64,000 nucleotides of DNA from Streptomyces sp. NBC_00576 (GCF_036345175.1 NZ_CP107780.1:8060001-8124000); one strand, 5' to 3'. Shown: positions 8,153 to 16,761, counted from the stretch's first letter. The notes: generated from the letters alone by a model not told the origin. Made by a program: numbers and translations.

Positions 8153-9013
8153 ATGCCCATTGACGCCGCCAAGGCCGTCGCCGCCGAACCCCGGTCCGCA
8201 GAGATCGCCTGGGGCCGCAAGGACGTCCAGCTCTACCACCTCGGCATCGGCGCCGGCGTCCCCGCGACCGATCCCGGCGAGCTGCGCTACACCCTCGAAT
8301 CCCGGCTGCACGTCCTGCCCAGCTTCGCCACCGTCGCCGGCAACGACTCCCCGGACGTGATCAGCGGTCTCTCCATGCCCGGCGTCGACGTCGACCTCGC
8401 CCACGTCCTGCACGGCGGCCAGAGCATCGAGCTGCACCGCCCGATCCCGGTCGAGGGCAGGGCGCGCGCCACCGGGAGCATCGCCGCCGTGTACGACAAG
8501 GGCAGCGCGGCGATCCTCGTCATGCGCACCGAAGTCGCCGACGCCGAGGGGCCGTTGTGGACGAGCGACGCGCAGATCTTCGTACGGGGGGAAGGCGGAT
8601 GGGGCGGCGACCGGGGGCCCTCGAACCGGCTCCCTGCCCCCGACGGTGAGCCCGTGAAGGTCGTCGAGCGGACCGTCCGCGACGACCAGGCGCTGCTCTA
8701 CCGGCTCTCCGGCGACTGGAACCCGCTGCACGCCGACCCCGAGTTCGCGGCCCGCGCGGGGTTCGAGCGGCCCATCCTGCACGGGCTGTGCACATACGGC
8801 ATGACGCTGAAGGCGGTCGTCGACACGGTGCTCGGCGGGGACGTCGGCCGGGTCCGCGCGTACCGCACGCGCTTCGCCGGGGTCGTGTTCCCCGGGGAGA
8901 CCCTGCGCATCCGGATGTGGACGCCCGAACCGGACCGCGTCCAGGTGTCGGTCACCGCCGTCGAGCGGGAGGACGCGCCCGTACTGGCCGACACGGTCGT
9001 CGAACACTCATGA
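8153..9013 (+). CDS. MaoC-type (R)-enoyl-CoA hydratase, double hot-dog
   Basis: A 286-residue protein of the enoyl-CoA hydratase 2 group, hydrating trans-2-enoyl-CoA to the (3R)-hydroxyacyl-CoA. The N-terminal half is a degenerate hot-dog fold. The C-terminal half carries the hydratase-2 motif GDWNPLHADPEFA with catalytic D188 and H193, followed by PILHGLCTYG. The ATG at 8153 has AGGAG 4 nt upstream and replaces the longer open frame from 8123. It is first of a three-gene operon with a dehydrogenase that would oxidise a (3R)-hydroxyacyl-CoA, so the genes describe one beta-oxidation-like turn. The KstR-like box suggests a steroid or related substrate. Confidence 0.85.
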   Translation: MPIDAAKAVAAEPRSAEIAWGRKDVQLYHLGIGAGVPATDPGELRYTLESRLHVLPSFATVAGNDSPDVISGLSMPGVDVDLAHVLHGGQSIELHRPIPVEGRARATGSIAAVYDKGSAAILVMRTEVADAEGPLWTSDAQIFVRGEGGWGGDRGPSNRLPAPDGEPVKVVERTVRDDQALLYRLSGDWNPLHADPEFAARAGFERPILHGLCTYGMTLKAVVDTVLGGDVGRVRAYRTRFAGVVFPGETLRIRMWTPEPDRVQVSVTAVEREDAPVLADTVVEHS

Positions 9014-9088
9014 ACCACGCACAGGTTTCTGTACATCCATCTTGTACATCCGGTACATCGCTGTAGGTCCCCGAAGGGAGCCGCACCA

Positions 9089-10165
9089 ATGCGCGCAGCC
9101 GTACTGCACGAGATCGGGCAGGACAAGCTCGACGTCCTGGACGACGTCGAGGCCGTGGGCTTCGGCCCCGGCAAGGTGAGGATCCGGGTACGGGCCACCG
9201 GGCTGTGCCACTCGGACCTCTCCGCGATGAACGGCGTACTGCCGCAGCCCGCGCCCTTCGTCCCCGGCCACGAAGGCGCCGGCGAGATCCTCGAAGTGGG
9301 GGAGGGGGTAAGCCACTTGAAGGCCGGTGACCGGGTCGTCGTCTGCTGGCTGCCCGCCTGCGGCGTCTGTCCCGCGTGCAAGCGCGGCCAGACCGAACTG
9401 TGTCTCGCCGGGTTCATGAACGCGGGCACCCCCAACTTCCGCCGCCCCGGCGGAGATGTCTTCGGCATGGCCGGCACCGGCACCTTCGCCGAGGAGGTCG
9501 TTCTCGACGCAGGCTGCGCCGTGCCCATCCCCGACGACGTGCCCTTCGACATCGCCGCCCTCATCGGCTGCGGAGTCACCACCGGACTCGGCGCCGCCCT
9601 CAACACCGCTGATGTGCAGGCCGGTTCGTCGGTCGCCGTCATCGGCTGCGGAGGCGTCGGCATCTCCGCGATACAGGGGGCGCGACTCCAGGGCGCCGCC
9701 GAGATCGTCGCCGTCGACCCGGTGCTCTCGCGCCGGGAGGCCGCGCTCAAGTTCGGTGCCACGAGGGCCGTTTCACCGGACGAGCTGGCCGACGCCAAGC
9801 AACAGGTCACCGGCGGCGAGGGTTTCGACTACGTCTTCGAGGTCGTCGGCCGCTCCGCCACCGCCCGCACCGCCTACGACGCCACCCGGCGCGGCGGCAC
9901 GATGGTCGTCGTCGGCGCGGGCGCGATGGACGACAACCTCCAGCTCAACATGTTCGAGCTGTTCTTCGACGAGAAGCGCATCCTGCCGTCCATGTACGGC
10001 GGCGGTGACGTTCTGCGGTCCTACGAGCGCACGATCGCCCTCTGGCGCGCCGGCCGCGTCGACCTCGCGGGCCTCATCACCCACCGCGTACCGTTCGCCG
10101 ACATCAACGAGGCCCTCGACCAGATGCGCACGGGAACCGCGCTGCGTACCTGCATCGAGATCTGA
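9089..10165 (+). CDS. Zinc-dependent alcohol dehydrogenase (MDR superfamily)
   Basis: A 358-residue medium-chain dehydrogenase. Catalytic zinc ligands are C40 (GLCHSD) and H61 (GHEG). The structural zinc cysteines are C91, C94, C97 and C105. The Rossmann motif GCGGVG lies near 190, with an acidic residue at the end of the second strand (AVDPV) favouring NAD. The ATG at 9089 has GAAGGGAG upstream. The gap after maoC (9014-9088) carries three spaced GTACATC repeats of unknown role. It probably oxidises an alcohol side chain in the same pathway. Substrate unknown. Confidence 0.87.
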   Translation: MRAAVLHEIGQDKLDVLDDVEAVGFGPGKVRIRVRATGLCHSDLSAMNGVLPQPAPFVPGHEGAGEILEVGEGVSHLKAGDRVVVCWLPACGVCPACKRGQTELCLAGFMNAGTPNFRRPGGDVFGMAGTGTFAEEVVLDAGCAVPIPDDVPFDIAALIGCGVTTGLGAALNTADVQAGSSVAVIGCGGVGISAIQGARLQGAAEIVAVDPVLSRREAALKFGATRAVSPDELADAKQQVTGGEGFDYVFEVVGRSATARTAYDATRRGGTMVVVGAGAMDDNLQLNMFELFFDEKRILPSMYGGGDVLRSYERTIALWRAGRVDLAGLITHRVPFADINEALDQMRTGTALRTCIEI

Positions 10166-10174
10166 GGGACGCCG

Positions 10175-11131
10175 ATGTCACCACTGTCACCGCCACTTGA
10201 GGGACTCGCCGCGATCGTCACGGGCGCCGGGCGCGGTCTCGGCCGGGTCGAGGCGCTGGAACTGGCCCGGCTCGGCGCGGCCGTCGTCGTCAACGACTAC
10301 GGGCAGCCCGGCCGGGACGGCTCCGGCGAGGCGTCCGCCACCCCGGCCGAGGAGGTCGCCGCCGAGATCCGTGCGGCGGGGGGCACGGCGGTCGCCCACA
10401 CCGGAGACGTCGCCGATCACCAACAGGCCCGTGAGCTGGTCGAGTTGGCGATCTCCGAGTTCGGGAAACTGGACATCCTCGTCAACAACGCGGGCATCCT
10501 GCGCGACCGCATGGTCTTCTCCATGACGGAGGGGGAGTGGGACGCCGTCATACGGGTCCACCTGAAGGGACACTTCAACACGACCCACTTCGCCGCCGCG
10601 CACTGGCGGGAGCGCGCCAAGGCGACCGGCGCACCGGTGTACGGGCGGATCGTGAACACGTCCTCGGAGGCGTTTCTCGCCGGCTCGGCGGGACAGCCCA
10701 ACTACGCGGCCGCGAAAGGCGGAATCGTCGGGCTGACCACCTCCACGGCCCTCGCCCTCGCCAAGTACGGCGTGACGGCGAACGCGATCTGCCCCCGCGC
10801 CCGGACCCGTATGACCGAGGAGGTCTTCCGGGACTTCGAGCAGCCGGAGAACGGCAACGGCGCCCTCGACCCCCTCGCCCCCGAGCATGTCGCCCCGCTC
10901 GTCGGCTACCTGGCTTCACCGGCCGCCGAACACGTCAACGGACAGCTGCTCGTCGTCCACGGTGGGATGGTCGCCGTCGTCGAACGCCCGCGGGTGGCCG
11001 CCAAGTTCGACAGCAAGCAGGACACCTTCACCTACGACGAACTGGACGCGCTCCTCACCCCGCACTATGCGGAGCGGCCCGCCGGGGAGACGTTCGCGGC
11101 GGCGGAGGTGCTCGGTCTCAAGCGCGGCTGA
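10175..11131 (+). CDS. SDR (3R)-hydroxyacyl-CoA dehydrogenase, 17-beta-HSD4/HsdB4-like
   Basis: A 318-residue short-chain dehydrogenase with the cofactor motif TGAGRGLG (16-23), NNAG near 105, catalytic Y177 and K181 (YAAAK) and a long C-terminal extension ending in LKRG. The VVNDYG segment and the tail resemble the dehydrogenase part of peroxisomal multifunctional enzyme 2 and mycobacterial HsdB4, which act on (3R)-hydroxyacyl-CoA made by MaoC hydratases. It starts 9 nt after the alcohol dehydrogenase stop, so it is in the same operon. Pairing with MaoC strongly supports a shared CoA-ester pathway. Confidence 0.85.
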   Translation: MSPLSPPLEGLAAIVTGAGRGLGRVEALELARLGAAVVVNDYGQPGRDGSGEASATPAEEVAAEIRAAGGTAVAHTGDVADHQQARELVELAISEFGKLDILVNNAGILRDRMVFSMTEGEWDAVIRVHLKGHFNTTHFAAAHWRERAKATGAPVYGRIVNTSSEAFLAGSAGQPNYAAAKGGIVGLTTSTALALAKYGVTANAICPRARTRMTEEVFRDFEQPENGNGALDPLAPEHVAPLVGYLASPAAEHVNGQLLVVHGGMVAVVERPRVAAKFDSKQDTFTYDELDALLTPHYAERPAGETFAAAEVLGLKRG

Positions 11132-11178
11132 CATGGCAGGCGGCTGATACGGCAGGCCGCTGATGCAGCAGAGAAGAG

Positions 11179-11212
11179 CAGCCCCGCCCGTAACCGATAC
11201 CGGGCGAGGCTG
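11179..11212. terminator. Terminator after the MaoC-ADH-SDR operon
   Basis: CAGCCCCGCCCG (11,179-11,190) pairs with CGGGCGAGGCTG (11,201-11,212) with one mismatch around a 10-nt loop, about 48 bp after the SDR stop. A modest T-run (CACTTTGCTTG) follows. It also lies downstream of the convergent small gene ending at 11,232, so it can serve both. Confidence 0.7.
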
Positions 11213-11221
11213 CACTTTGCT

Positions 11222-11234
11222 TGACGTACCGTCA
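11222..11234. promoter_or_regulatory. Palindrome TGACG-TAC-CGTCA, near copy of the 7,940 site
   Basis: Perfect 5-bp arms with a 3-bp centre. It overlaps the stop codon of the minus-strand small gene (11,232-11,423), an unusual place for an operator, so chance or a role in looping must both be considered. Confidence 0.35.
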
Positions 11235-11423
11235 GGCCCTGTTCTCGGCCTGCTCGGACGGCTTGCGGTGACGGCCGTGGGGGGTCGCCTCGTCGTTGTG
11301 CGCCGAGACCGGACCCCGGTGCTTGCCATAGCCATCGCTGTGGCTAGTGCCGTGGCCGTTGCTGTGGCCCGTCGCCTCGTGGGCATCGGCGGACAGCGGC
11401 TGCATGGTGCTTGCGTCGTTCAT
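11232..11423 (-). CDS. Small His/Gly-rich hypothetical protein
   Basis: A 63-residue polar protein rich in His, Gly and Ser in its middle, ending in a basic GRHRKPSEQ segment. It has no hydrophobic stretch. The frame is compact between the operon terminator and a short upstream gap. It has no convincing ribosome site, and a TTGACG at about 11,442 could be a -35 element. I recognise no family. The His-rich stretch might bind metal, which is speculation. It could be a conserved streptomycete small protein. Confidence 0.5.
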   Translation of the reverse strand: MNDASTMQPLSADAHEATGHSNGHGTSHSDGYGKHRGPVSAHNDEATPHGRHRKPSEQAENRA

Positions 11424-11520
11424 CGGAAAGTGTTCACCCCGTCAACATGATCCTTCTAACAGCCGGGTGATCTTAACCGGCGTGCCTCGGGGCGACACGA
11501 GCCGCACACACCGACCGGAA

Positions 11521-12777
11521 CTAGTTCGTTACAAGCTTCGTCAATTCGTTACCGGGCTTCCCGATCTTCGTCACGAGCCGCCCCAACGGAGCCTGCTGCA
11601 ACGGCACGGGCCGGGCCACGGCGACAGGCGCAGGAGGGGCCGATTCCGGACCGGTAATCCGAGCCCCGGTCTCAGCCTCAGCCCCAGCCCAAGTCCCAGC
11701 CCAGGTCCCATTCCCCGCCCCCGACTCCGAAGCCCTACCCTCCCCACCCTCCTCGCACCCCTCAGCCTCCTCGGCCCGCACCCGAGCCACCCCGCACGGC
11801 ACCTCCCCCGTCGCGTACGGCAGTTGAAGCTCCCCGTCCCTGCTCCACAGCCCAACCCCCGGCAGCCACCCCTCCGGCGCCGAAAAGTGCCGCACCTGTC
11901 GCGCGGCGGGCCGCCACACTCCCACCCAGTTCCCCGCCGAACCCTCGACGCGCAACGCCACCCCACAGCTCTCCGGCGTCAGCACCTGCCCCGGCTGGAT
12001 CGCGAACGGCGTGAGCGCGCACCCGTCGATCCGCAGGCACTCCGGGAAACGCACCGGCAGGGTGCTGCCGAGCACTCCCCAGCCCAACCGTTCCTGCCCG
12101 CCGGGCGAGGGCGCGTCCGAGCCGATCAGCAGCAGCCCGCTGTCCGCGTCCGCGAGCAGCAGCCGGTCGTTGCTCTCCGCCGAGATCTGGAGCAGCGGCG
12201 ACACCTCGCCGTCGCGCTCCAGGTCGACCACGACCGCCTTCGTGCACCCTCCGACCTCCCGGTCCAGGGCGAGCAGCCGCCCCGTCCGGTCCAGCCAGGC
12301 CCCGCCCGAGCAGCGGCCGGGGACCTCCGCGACGTACTCGGGCCCGTAGGCGCCGCCCGCCACCAGCCACACCGTCGTCGAACGCCGGCCCAGGGCGAGG
12401 GCGTACGCACGGTCGCCGCCCGGAGCCGGGGGCAGCAGCCGCAGGGGGGTCCCGGCGTCGGGGCACTCGACGGCGCCGAGGGGGAGTTCGCCGGTGCCGG
12501 GGCCGGTCGGGTAGAGCAGCGCGAAGGTGTGGCGGCCGTCGATCGGGCGGTGGATGAGGACGCGCCCGTCGCTCATCGGCAGCACCTGCGTGCCGGGCTC
12601 CTCGGGCTGGTTGCCGGGCAGCGGCACGGCGTACGGCTCGGGCCCGTCGAGCGTCCAGCGCTCCGGGAACCAGGAGTCGCCGCTGCGGGCGAGCCGGGCC
12701 GCGTAGGCACCGTCCGCCGTGATCGCGCACTCCGCACGCGGGGACACCACCGTGGGTTCGATCGCACAGGCCGTCAT
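11521..12777 (-). CDS. Conserved hypothetical protein, probable beta-propeller
   Basis: A 418-residue protein that starts at the ATG at 12,777 (GGAGG 10 nt upstream); the open frame to 12,987 is not used. Residues about 10-330 show repeated beta-rich units (FPERWTLDGPEP, GRVLIHRPIDG, RLLALDREVGG) consistent with a TolB/WD-like propeller. The C-terminal 100 residues are low-complexity Glu/Gly/Ala/Pro-rich. There is no signal peptide. Upstream, TACTTT could be a -10 box. The function is unknown. Confidence 0.65.
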   Translation of the reverse strand: MTACAIEPTVVSPRAECAITADGAYAARLARSGDSWFPERWTLDGPEPYAVPLPGNQPEEPGTQVLPMSDGRVLIHRPIDGRHTFALLYPTGPGTGELPLGAVECPDAGTPLRLLPPAPGGDRAYALALGRRSTTVWLVAGGAYGPEYVAEVPGRCSGGAWLDRTGRLLALDREVGGCTKAVVVDLERDGEVSPLLQISAESNDRLLLADADSGLLLIGSDAPSPGGQERLGWGVLGSTLPVRFPECLRIDGCALTPFAIQPGQVLTPESCGVALRVEGSAGNWVGVWRPAARQVRHFSAPEGWLPGVGLWSRDGELQLPYATGEVPCGVARVRAEEAEGCEEGGEGRASESGAGNGTWAGTWAGAEAETGARITGPESAPPAPVAVARPVPLQQAPLGRLVTKIGKPGNELTKLVTN

Positions 12778-13043
12778 CGATCGGTCACCTCCGGCGACGA
12801 AAGTAGTTTCGCCCGTGCAGACATGGGATCGGCTGGCGGCCATTTCACACATAAGGATGGCAAAGTAACGATTCGCCTGAGGAAACGGTGGCGCATGTGC
12901 TGGCCGGGGCTCAAGCGGGCGGCCGCGAACTCTCTTGCGAATACTGCCGCGATCAATAATTGAGGAACCACGACGGCGAGTGACCACCTCCGCGAGAGCG
13001 GCGCCGGTTCAGGCGCAGAGGGGGGCCAGGTAGCCTTGCGTTC

Positions 13044-13904
13044 GTGCCCCGTCTGTCTGAAGTCATCGCCGCCCTCGACGCCCTCTGGCCCCCCGAGCGG
13101 GCCGAGAGCTGGGACGCGGTCGGCACCGTCTGCGGGGACCCCGACCAGGAGGTCTCCCGGGTGCTGTTCGCCGTGGATCCCGTCCAGGACATCGTCGACG
13201 AGGCGGTGAAGCTGGGCGCCGATCTGCTGGTCACCCACCACCCGCTCTACCTGCGCGGTACGACCACGGTCGCGGCGGACACCTTCAAGGGCCGGGTCGT
13301 GCACACCCTCATCAAGCACGACATCGCCCTCCACGTCGCCCACACCAACGCCGACCGCGCCGACCCGGGAGTCAGCGACGCCCTCGCCGGCGCCCTCGAC
13401 CTGCGGGTCGTACGACCGCTCGTACCGGACCCCACAGACCCCGCCGGCCGACGCGGCCTCGGCCGGGTCTGCGAGCTGGACCACCCGCTGACCGTCCGCG
13501 AGTTCGCCGCCCGCGCCGCCGAACGGCTGCCCGCGACCGCGCAGGGCATCCGGGTCGCAGGCGACCCCGAGGCCCTCGTCCGCACGGTCGCCGTCAGCGG
13601 CGGCTCAGGCGACAGCCTCTTCGACGACGTACGCGCGGCCGGTGTGGACGCCTTCCTCACCGCGGACCTGCGCCACCACCCGGCCTCGGAAGCGCGCGCT
13701 CACAGTCCCCTCGCGCTGCTCGACGCGGCGCACTGGGCCACCGAGTGGCCCTGGTGCGAGCTGGCCGCCGCGCAGCTGGACGAGATCTCCGACCGGAACG
13801 GATGGGGCCTGAGGGTCCACGTCTCCGCCGCGGTCACCGACCCCTGGACGGCCCACGCGGCGTCCACCACCACCACCTCTGAAGCACTGGGAGCCCCCAA
13901 CTGA
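13044..13904 (+). CDS. Nif3-like dinuclear metal centre protein (YbgI family)
   Basis: A 286-residue Nif3-family protein, a hexameric metal-binding protein of poorly defined cellular role. Metal ligands are visible in VTHHPLYL (H65, H66), AHTNADRA (about 98-105) and a later DAAHWATE. The GTG at 13,044 lacks a ribosome site, while TAGCCT at 13,031-13,036 sits where a -10 box would place transcription at the start codon, so the message may be leaderless. Its stop overlaps the start of the zinc-ribbon gene, and RNase HI/phosphatase follows, the same order known in S. coelicolor. Confidence 0.88.
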   Translation: MPRLSEVIAALDALWPPERAESWDAVGTVCGDPDQEVSRVLFAVDPVQDIVDEAVKLGADLLVTHHPLYLRGTTTVAADTFKGRVVHTLIKHDIALHVAHTNADRADPGVSDALAGALDLRVVRPLVPDPTDPAGRRGLGRVCELDHPLTVREFAARAAERLPATAQGIRVAGDPEALVRTVAVSGGSGDSLFDDVRAAGVDAFLTADLRHHPASEARAHSPLALLDAAHWATEWPWCELAAAQLDEISDRNGWGLRVHVSAAVTDPWTAHAASTTTTSEALGAPN

Positions 13905-14644
13905 ACGCCGAGCCCGCCGACCAGATCCGACTTCTCGACGTCCAGGCCCTCGACGTACGCCTCCAGCAGCTCGCGCACAAGCGCAAGTCGCTGCCCGAGC
14001 ACGCCGAGATCGAGTCGCTGACCAAGGACCTCACGCAGCTGCGCGACCTGCTGGTGGCCGCGACGACCGAGGAGAGCGACTGCGGCCGCGAGCAGATCAA
14101 GGCCGAGCAGGACGTGGACCAGGTGCGCCAGCGCGCCACCCGCGACCAGCAGCGCCTGGACTCCGGTGCCGTCAGCTCGTCGAAGGACCTGGAGAACCTC
14201 CAGCGCGAGATCGTCTCCCTCGCCAAGCGGCAGGGCGACCTGGAGGACATCGTCCTGGAGGTCATGGAGCGCCGTGAGTCCGCGCAGGAGCGCGTCGCCG
14301 AGCTGACCGAGCGGGTCGGCGCCGTCCAGGGCAAGATCGACGACGCGACCGCGCGGCGCGAGGCGGCGTACGAGTCCCTCGCCGGCGAGGTGGCCACGGC
14401 GACGAAGGAGCGCGAGGTCATCTCGGGTGCGCTGCCCGACGACCTCCTCAAGCTGTACGACAAGCTGCGCCAGCAGCAGGGCGGAGTCGGCGCCGCCCGC
14501 CTCTTCCAGCGCCGCTGCGAGGGCTGCCGCCTGGAGCTGAACATCACCGAGGTCAACGAGGTGAAGGCGGCCCCCCGCAACGCCGTACTGCGCTGCGAGA
14601 ACTGCCGCCGCATCCTGGTCCGCACGTCGGAGTCGGGTCTGTAG
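13901..14644 (+). CDS. Coiled-coil protein with C-terminal C4 zinc ribbon; CTG start
   Basis: A 247-residue protein. Residues about 8-180 are a long heptad-rich coiled coil, and the C-terminus is a zinc ribbon with two CxxC pairs (CEGCRLEL and CENCRRIL), a conserved actinobacterial arrangement with possible nucleic-acid contact. The reading frame has no ATG, GTG or TTG before 14,054, which would remove 51 residues of conserved-looking helix. A CTG at 13,901 overlaps the Nif3 stop (CTGA) and has GGGAG 7 nt upstream, so I take it as a coupled non-canonical start. Confidence 0.8.
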   Translation: MNAEPADQIRLLDVQALDVRLQQLAHKRKSLPEHAEIESLTKDLTQLRDLLVAATTEESDCGREQIKAEQDVDQVRQRATRDQQRLDSGAVSSSKDLENLQREIVSLAKRQGDLEDIVLEVMERRESAQERVAELTERVGAVQGKIDDATARREAAYESLAGEVATATKEREVISGALPDDLLKLYDKLRQQQGGVGAARLFQRRCEGCRLELNITEVNEVKAAPRNAVLRCENCRRILVRTSESGL

Positions 14645-14659
14645 ACCGATAGCAGTCCT

Positions 14660-14699
14660 GTTCAGCTGGTTCTGCTGGTTCTGCTGGTTCAGCTAGTTC
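14660..14699. repeat. Four copies of a 9-bp tandem repeat
   Basis: Units GTTCAGCTG, GTTCTGCTG, GTTCTGCTG and GTTCAGCTA fill the gap between the zinc-ribbon stop and the ribosome site of the RNase HI gene. It is a small minisatellite. Copy-number change would alter leader length only. Confidence 0.7.
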
Positions 14700-14716
14700 G
14701 GCAAGGAGCTTGTGGC

Positions 14717-15883
14717 GTGCGGGAGTTCATCGTCGAGGCCGACGGCGGTTCCCGGGGCAACCCGGGGCCCGCGGGCTACGGGTCCGTCGTCATCGACGCG
14801 ACCACGGGCGAGACGCTGGCGGAGGCGGCCGAGTACATCGGCATCGCCACGAACAACGTCGCCGAGTACCGGGGCCTGGTCGCCGGCCTGCGCGCGGCCC
14901 GCGAACTGGACCCGGCCGCCACCGTCCACGTCCGCATGGACTCCAAGCTGGTCGTCGAGCAGATGTCGGGCCGCTGGAAGATCAAGCACCCGGACATGAA
15001 GCCGCTGGCGGCGGAGGCGGCCCGGGTGTTCCCGGTCGCCGAGCAGGTGACGTACGAGTGGATCCCGCGCGAGAAGAACAAGCACGCGGACCGCCTGGCG
15101 AACGAGGCGATGGACGCGGGCAAGCGCGGCGAACAGTGGTCGGCGTCCACGTCGACGGCGGAGCTGGACGCAGGCCTCAGCGCTACAGCGGCCGACACCG
15201 ACACCGACACCGGCGCCGCCACGAAGGTGGCCGTCGGCTGGTCGGCGCCCGCGGACCTCGGCCCGCCCGCGACGTTCGTACTCCTGCGCCACGGCGAGAC
15301 CCTCCTCACCCCCCAGAAGCGCTTCTCGGGCAGCGGTGGAACGGACCCGTCCCTCTCGGACGTGGGCCGGGACCAGGCCGAGCGGGTGGCCGCCTCCCTG
15401 GCCCGGCGCGGCACGATCGAGGCGATCATCGCCTCCCCCCTGACCCGCACCCGGGAGACCGCGGCCGCTGTCGCCGCCCGACTCGGCCTCGACGTGACCA
15501 TCGACGAAGGCCTGCGCGAGACGGACTTCGGCGCGTGGGAGGGGCTGACGTTCGGCGAGGTGCGCGAGCGCTACCCGGACGACATGAACGCCTGGCTGGC
15601 CGACCCGAAGGCCGAACCGACGGGCGGCGGCGAGAGCTTCGCGGCGACCGCACGCCGGATGGCCGTCACCCGCGACAAGCTGATCGCGGCCCACGCGGGC
15701 CGTACGGTCCTGCTGGTCACCCACGTGACCCCGATCAAGACCCTCGTCCGCCTGGCCCTGGGCGCCCCGGCCAAGTCCCTGTTCCGCATGGAGCTGTCGG
15801 CCGCTTCCCTCTCGGCGGTGGCGTACTACGCGGACGGCAACGCGAGCGTACGGCTCTTCAACGACACGTCCCACCTGCGCTGA
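14717..15883 (+). CDS. Bifunctional RNase HI / acid phosphatase (histidine phosphatase)
   Basis: A 388-residue two-domain enzyme like S. coelicolor SCO2299. Residues 1-140 form an RNase HI domain with acidic residues D9 (EADGGSRGNPG), E50 (NNVAEYRGL) and D75 (VRMDSKLV) and a late KHADRLAN segment. It would remove RNA from RNA:DNA hybrids. A variable linker follows. About 190-388 is a phosphoglycerate-mutase-like phosphatase with LLRHGET and the second His in VTHVTPIK. It starts at GTG 14,717, following GGAG. It is the last gene of the Nif3/zinc-ribbon cluster. Confidence 0.92.
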   Translation: MREFIVEADGGSRGNPGPAGYGSVVIDATTGETLAEAAEYIGIATNNVAEYRGLVAGLRAARELDPAATVHVRMDSKLVVEQMSGRWKIKHPDMKPLAAEAARVFPVAEQVTYEWIPREKNKHADRLANEAMDAGKRGEQWSASTSTAELDAGLSATAADTDTDTGAATKVAVGWSAPADLGPPATFVLLRHGETLLTPQKRFSGSGGTDPSLSDVGRDQAERVAASLARRGTIEAIIASPLTRTRETAAAVAARLGLDVTIDEGLRETDFGAWEGLTFGEVRERYPDDMNAWLADPKAEPTGGGESFAATARRMAVTRDKLIAAHAGRTVLLVTHVTPIKTLVRLALGAPAKSLFRMELSAASLSAVAYYADGNASVRLFNDTSHLR

Positions 15884-15970
15884 GTCTGAGCTTGTGGCAG
15901 AGCCGCGCGATGATGTGATCGCGTCCATGAAGAAGATCACGACACGAAAACACGCACCGAGCGCCGCTGC

Positions 15971-16606
15971 CTATGTGAGAGCGGACGCCTCGCGGGCCAG
16001 TGCCTCGACCCGATCCCAGTCGTGCGCGGTGATGGCATCCGCCGGGAGCATCCAACTCCCGCCCACGCAGCCGACGTTGGGCAGCGCGAGATACTTGGGC
16101 GCGTTCGCGGGGCTGATCCCCCCGGTGGGACAGAACCGGGCCTGGGGGAGCGGCCCGGACAGCGACTTCAGATAGGCGGTCCCGCCCGCCGCCTCCGCCG
16201 GAAAGAACTTCATCTCCCGCACGCCGCGCTCCAACAGTGCGACGACTTCGGAGCACGTCGACACCCCCGGCAGGAACGGCACACCTGACGCCTGCATCGA
16301 CTGCAGCAGTACGTCGGTCCACCCCGGGCTGACGAGGAAGCGGGCCCCGGCGGCGAGGGCGTCGGACACCTGGGCCGGCGAGGTGAGGGTGCCGACGCCG
16401 ACCACCGCGTCCGGCACGGAATCGGCGATGGCCCGGATGGCGTCGAGCGCGACGGGAGTACGCAGGGTGACCTCGATAGCCGGCAGCCCCCCGGCGACGA
16501 GCGCCCGAGCAAGCGGCACGGCATCGGCCAGGTCCTCGACAACGACCACGGGAACGACGGGGGCGAGATCGAGAACGGAGGGAGAGGGCGCGGAGAAGCT
16601 CGGCAT
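15971..16606 (-). CDS. eda: 2-keto-3-deoxy-6-phosphogluconate aldolase (KDPG/KHG aldolase)
   Basis: A 211-residue class I aldolase cleaving 2-keto-3-deoxy-6-phosphogluconate to pyruvate and glyceraldehyde 3-phosphate. The catalytic Glu is in EVTLRTP (E45) and the Schiff-base Lys in MKFFPAEAAGG (K133), matching the E. coli enzyme's numbering. FCPTGGIS is the phosphate loop. The ATG at 16,606 was chosen over upstream ATGs at 16,615 and beyond. It is convergent with the RNase HI gene. Overlapping inverted repeats lie about 30 bp upstream. Confidence 0.9.
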   Translation of the reverse strand: MPSFSAPSPSVLDLAPVVPVVVVEDLADAVPLARALVAGGLPAIEVTLRTPVALDAIRAIADSVPDAVVGVGTLTSPAQVSDALAAGARFLVSPGWTDVLLQSMQASGVPFLPGVSTCSEVVALLERGVREMKFFPAEAAGGTAYLKSLSGPLPQARFCPTGGISPANAPKYLALPNVGCVGGSWMLPADAITAHDWDRVEALAREASALT

Positions 16607-16636
16607 GCGCCTCATCCTGCCCGGCTCTTGCGGTAC

Positions 16637-16663
16637 ATGCAAAGGTCGTTGCATATGTCGCAA
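16637..16663. promoter_or_regulatory. Overlapping inverted repeats upstream of the aldolase gene
   Basis: ATGCAA-N6-TTGCAT (16,637-16,654) overlaps TTGC-N7-GCAA (16,649-16,663). The pair is 30-57 bp upstream of the aldolase ATG, where a repressor of the GntR, LacI or ROK type could act. No regulator gene is adjacent. Confidence 0.45.
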
Positions 16664-16670
16664 TGGAGCG

Positions 16671-16761
16671 CGCTACAGGGGCGCGAGGAACTGCGCGACA
16701 AGCCACGACGGCGCCGCAGCCGACAGACGACACAACGCGCCCCCACCAGCGGAGCGCCTCC
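16671..16761. repeat. Degenerate streptomycete intergenic repeat, copy B
   Basis: CTACAGGGGCGCGAGGAACTG, GCGACAAGCCACGACGGC and GCCGCAGCC match the order of elements in copy A at 2,247-2,357. It ends exactly at the stop of the minus-strand YaaA gene, with its GAGCGCCT end adjacent. Confidence 0.6.

Noticed and set aside
14054..14644. GTG 14,054 as start of the zinc-ribbon gene
   Set aside because: It would remove 51 residues of continuous coiled coil and leave the frame after the Nif3 stop without purpose. CTG 13,901 has a ribosome site and stop overlap.
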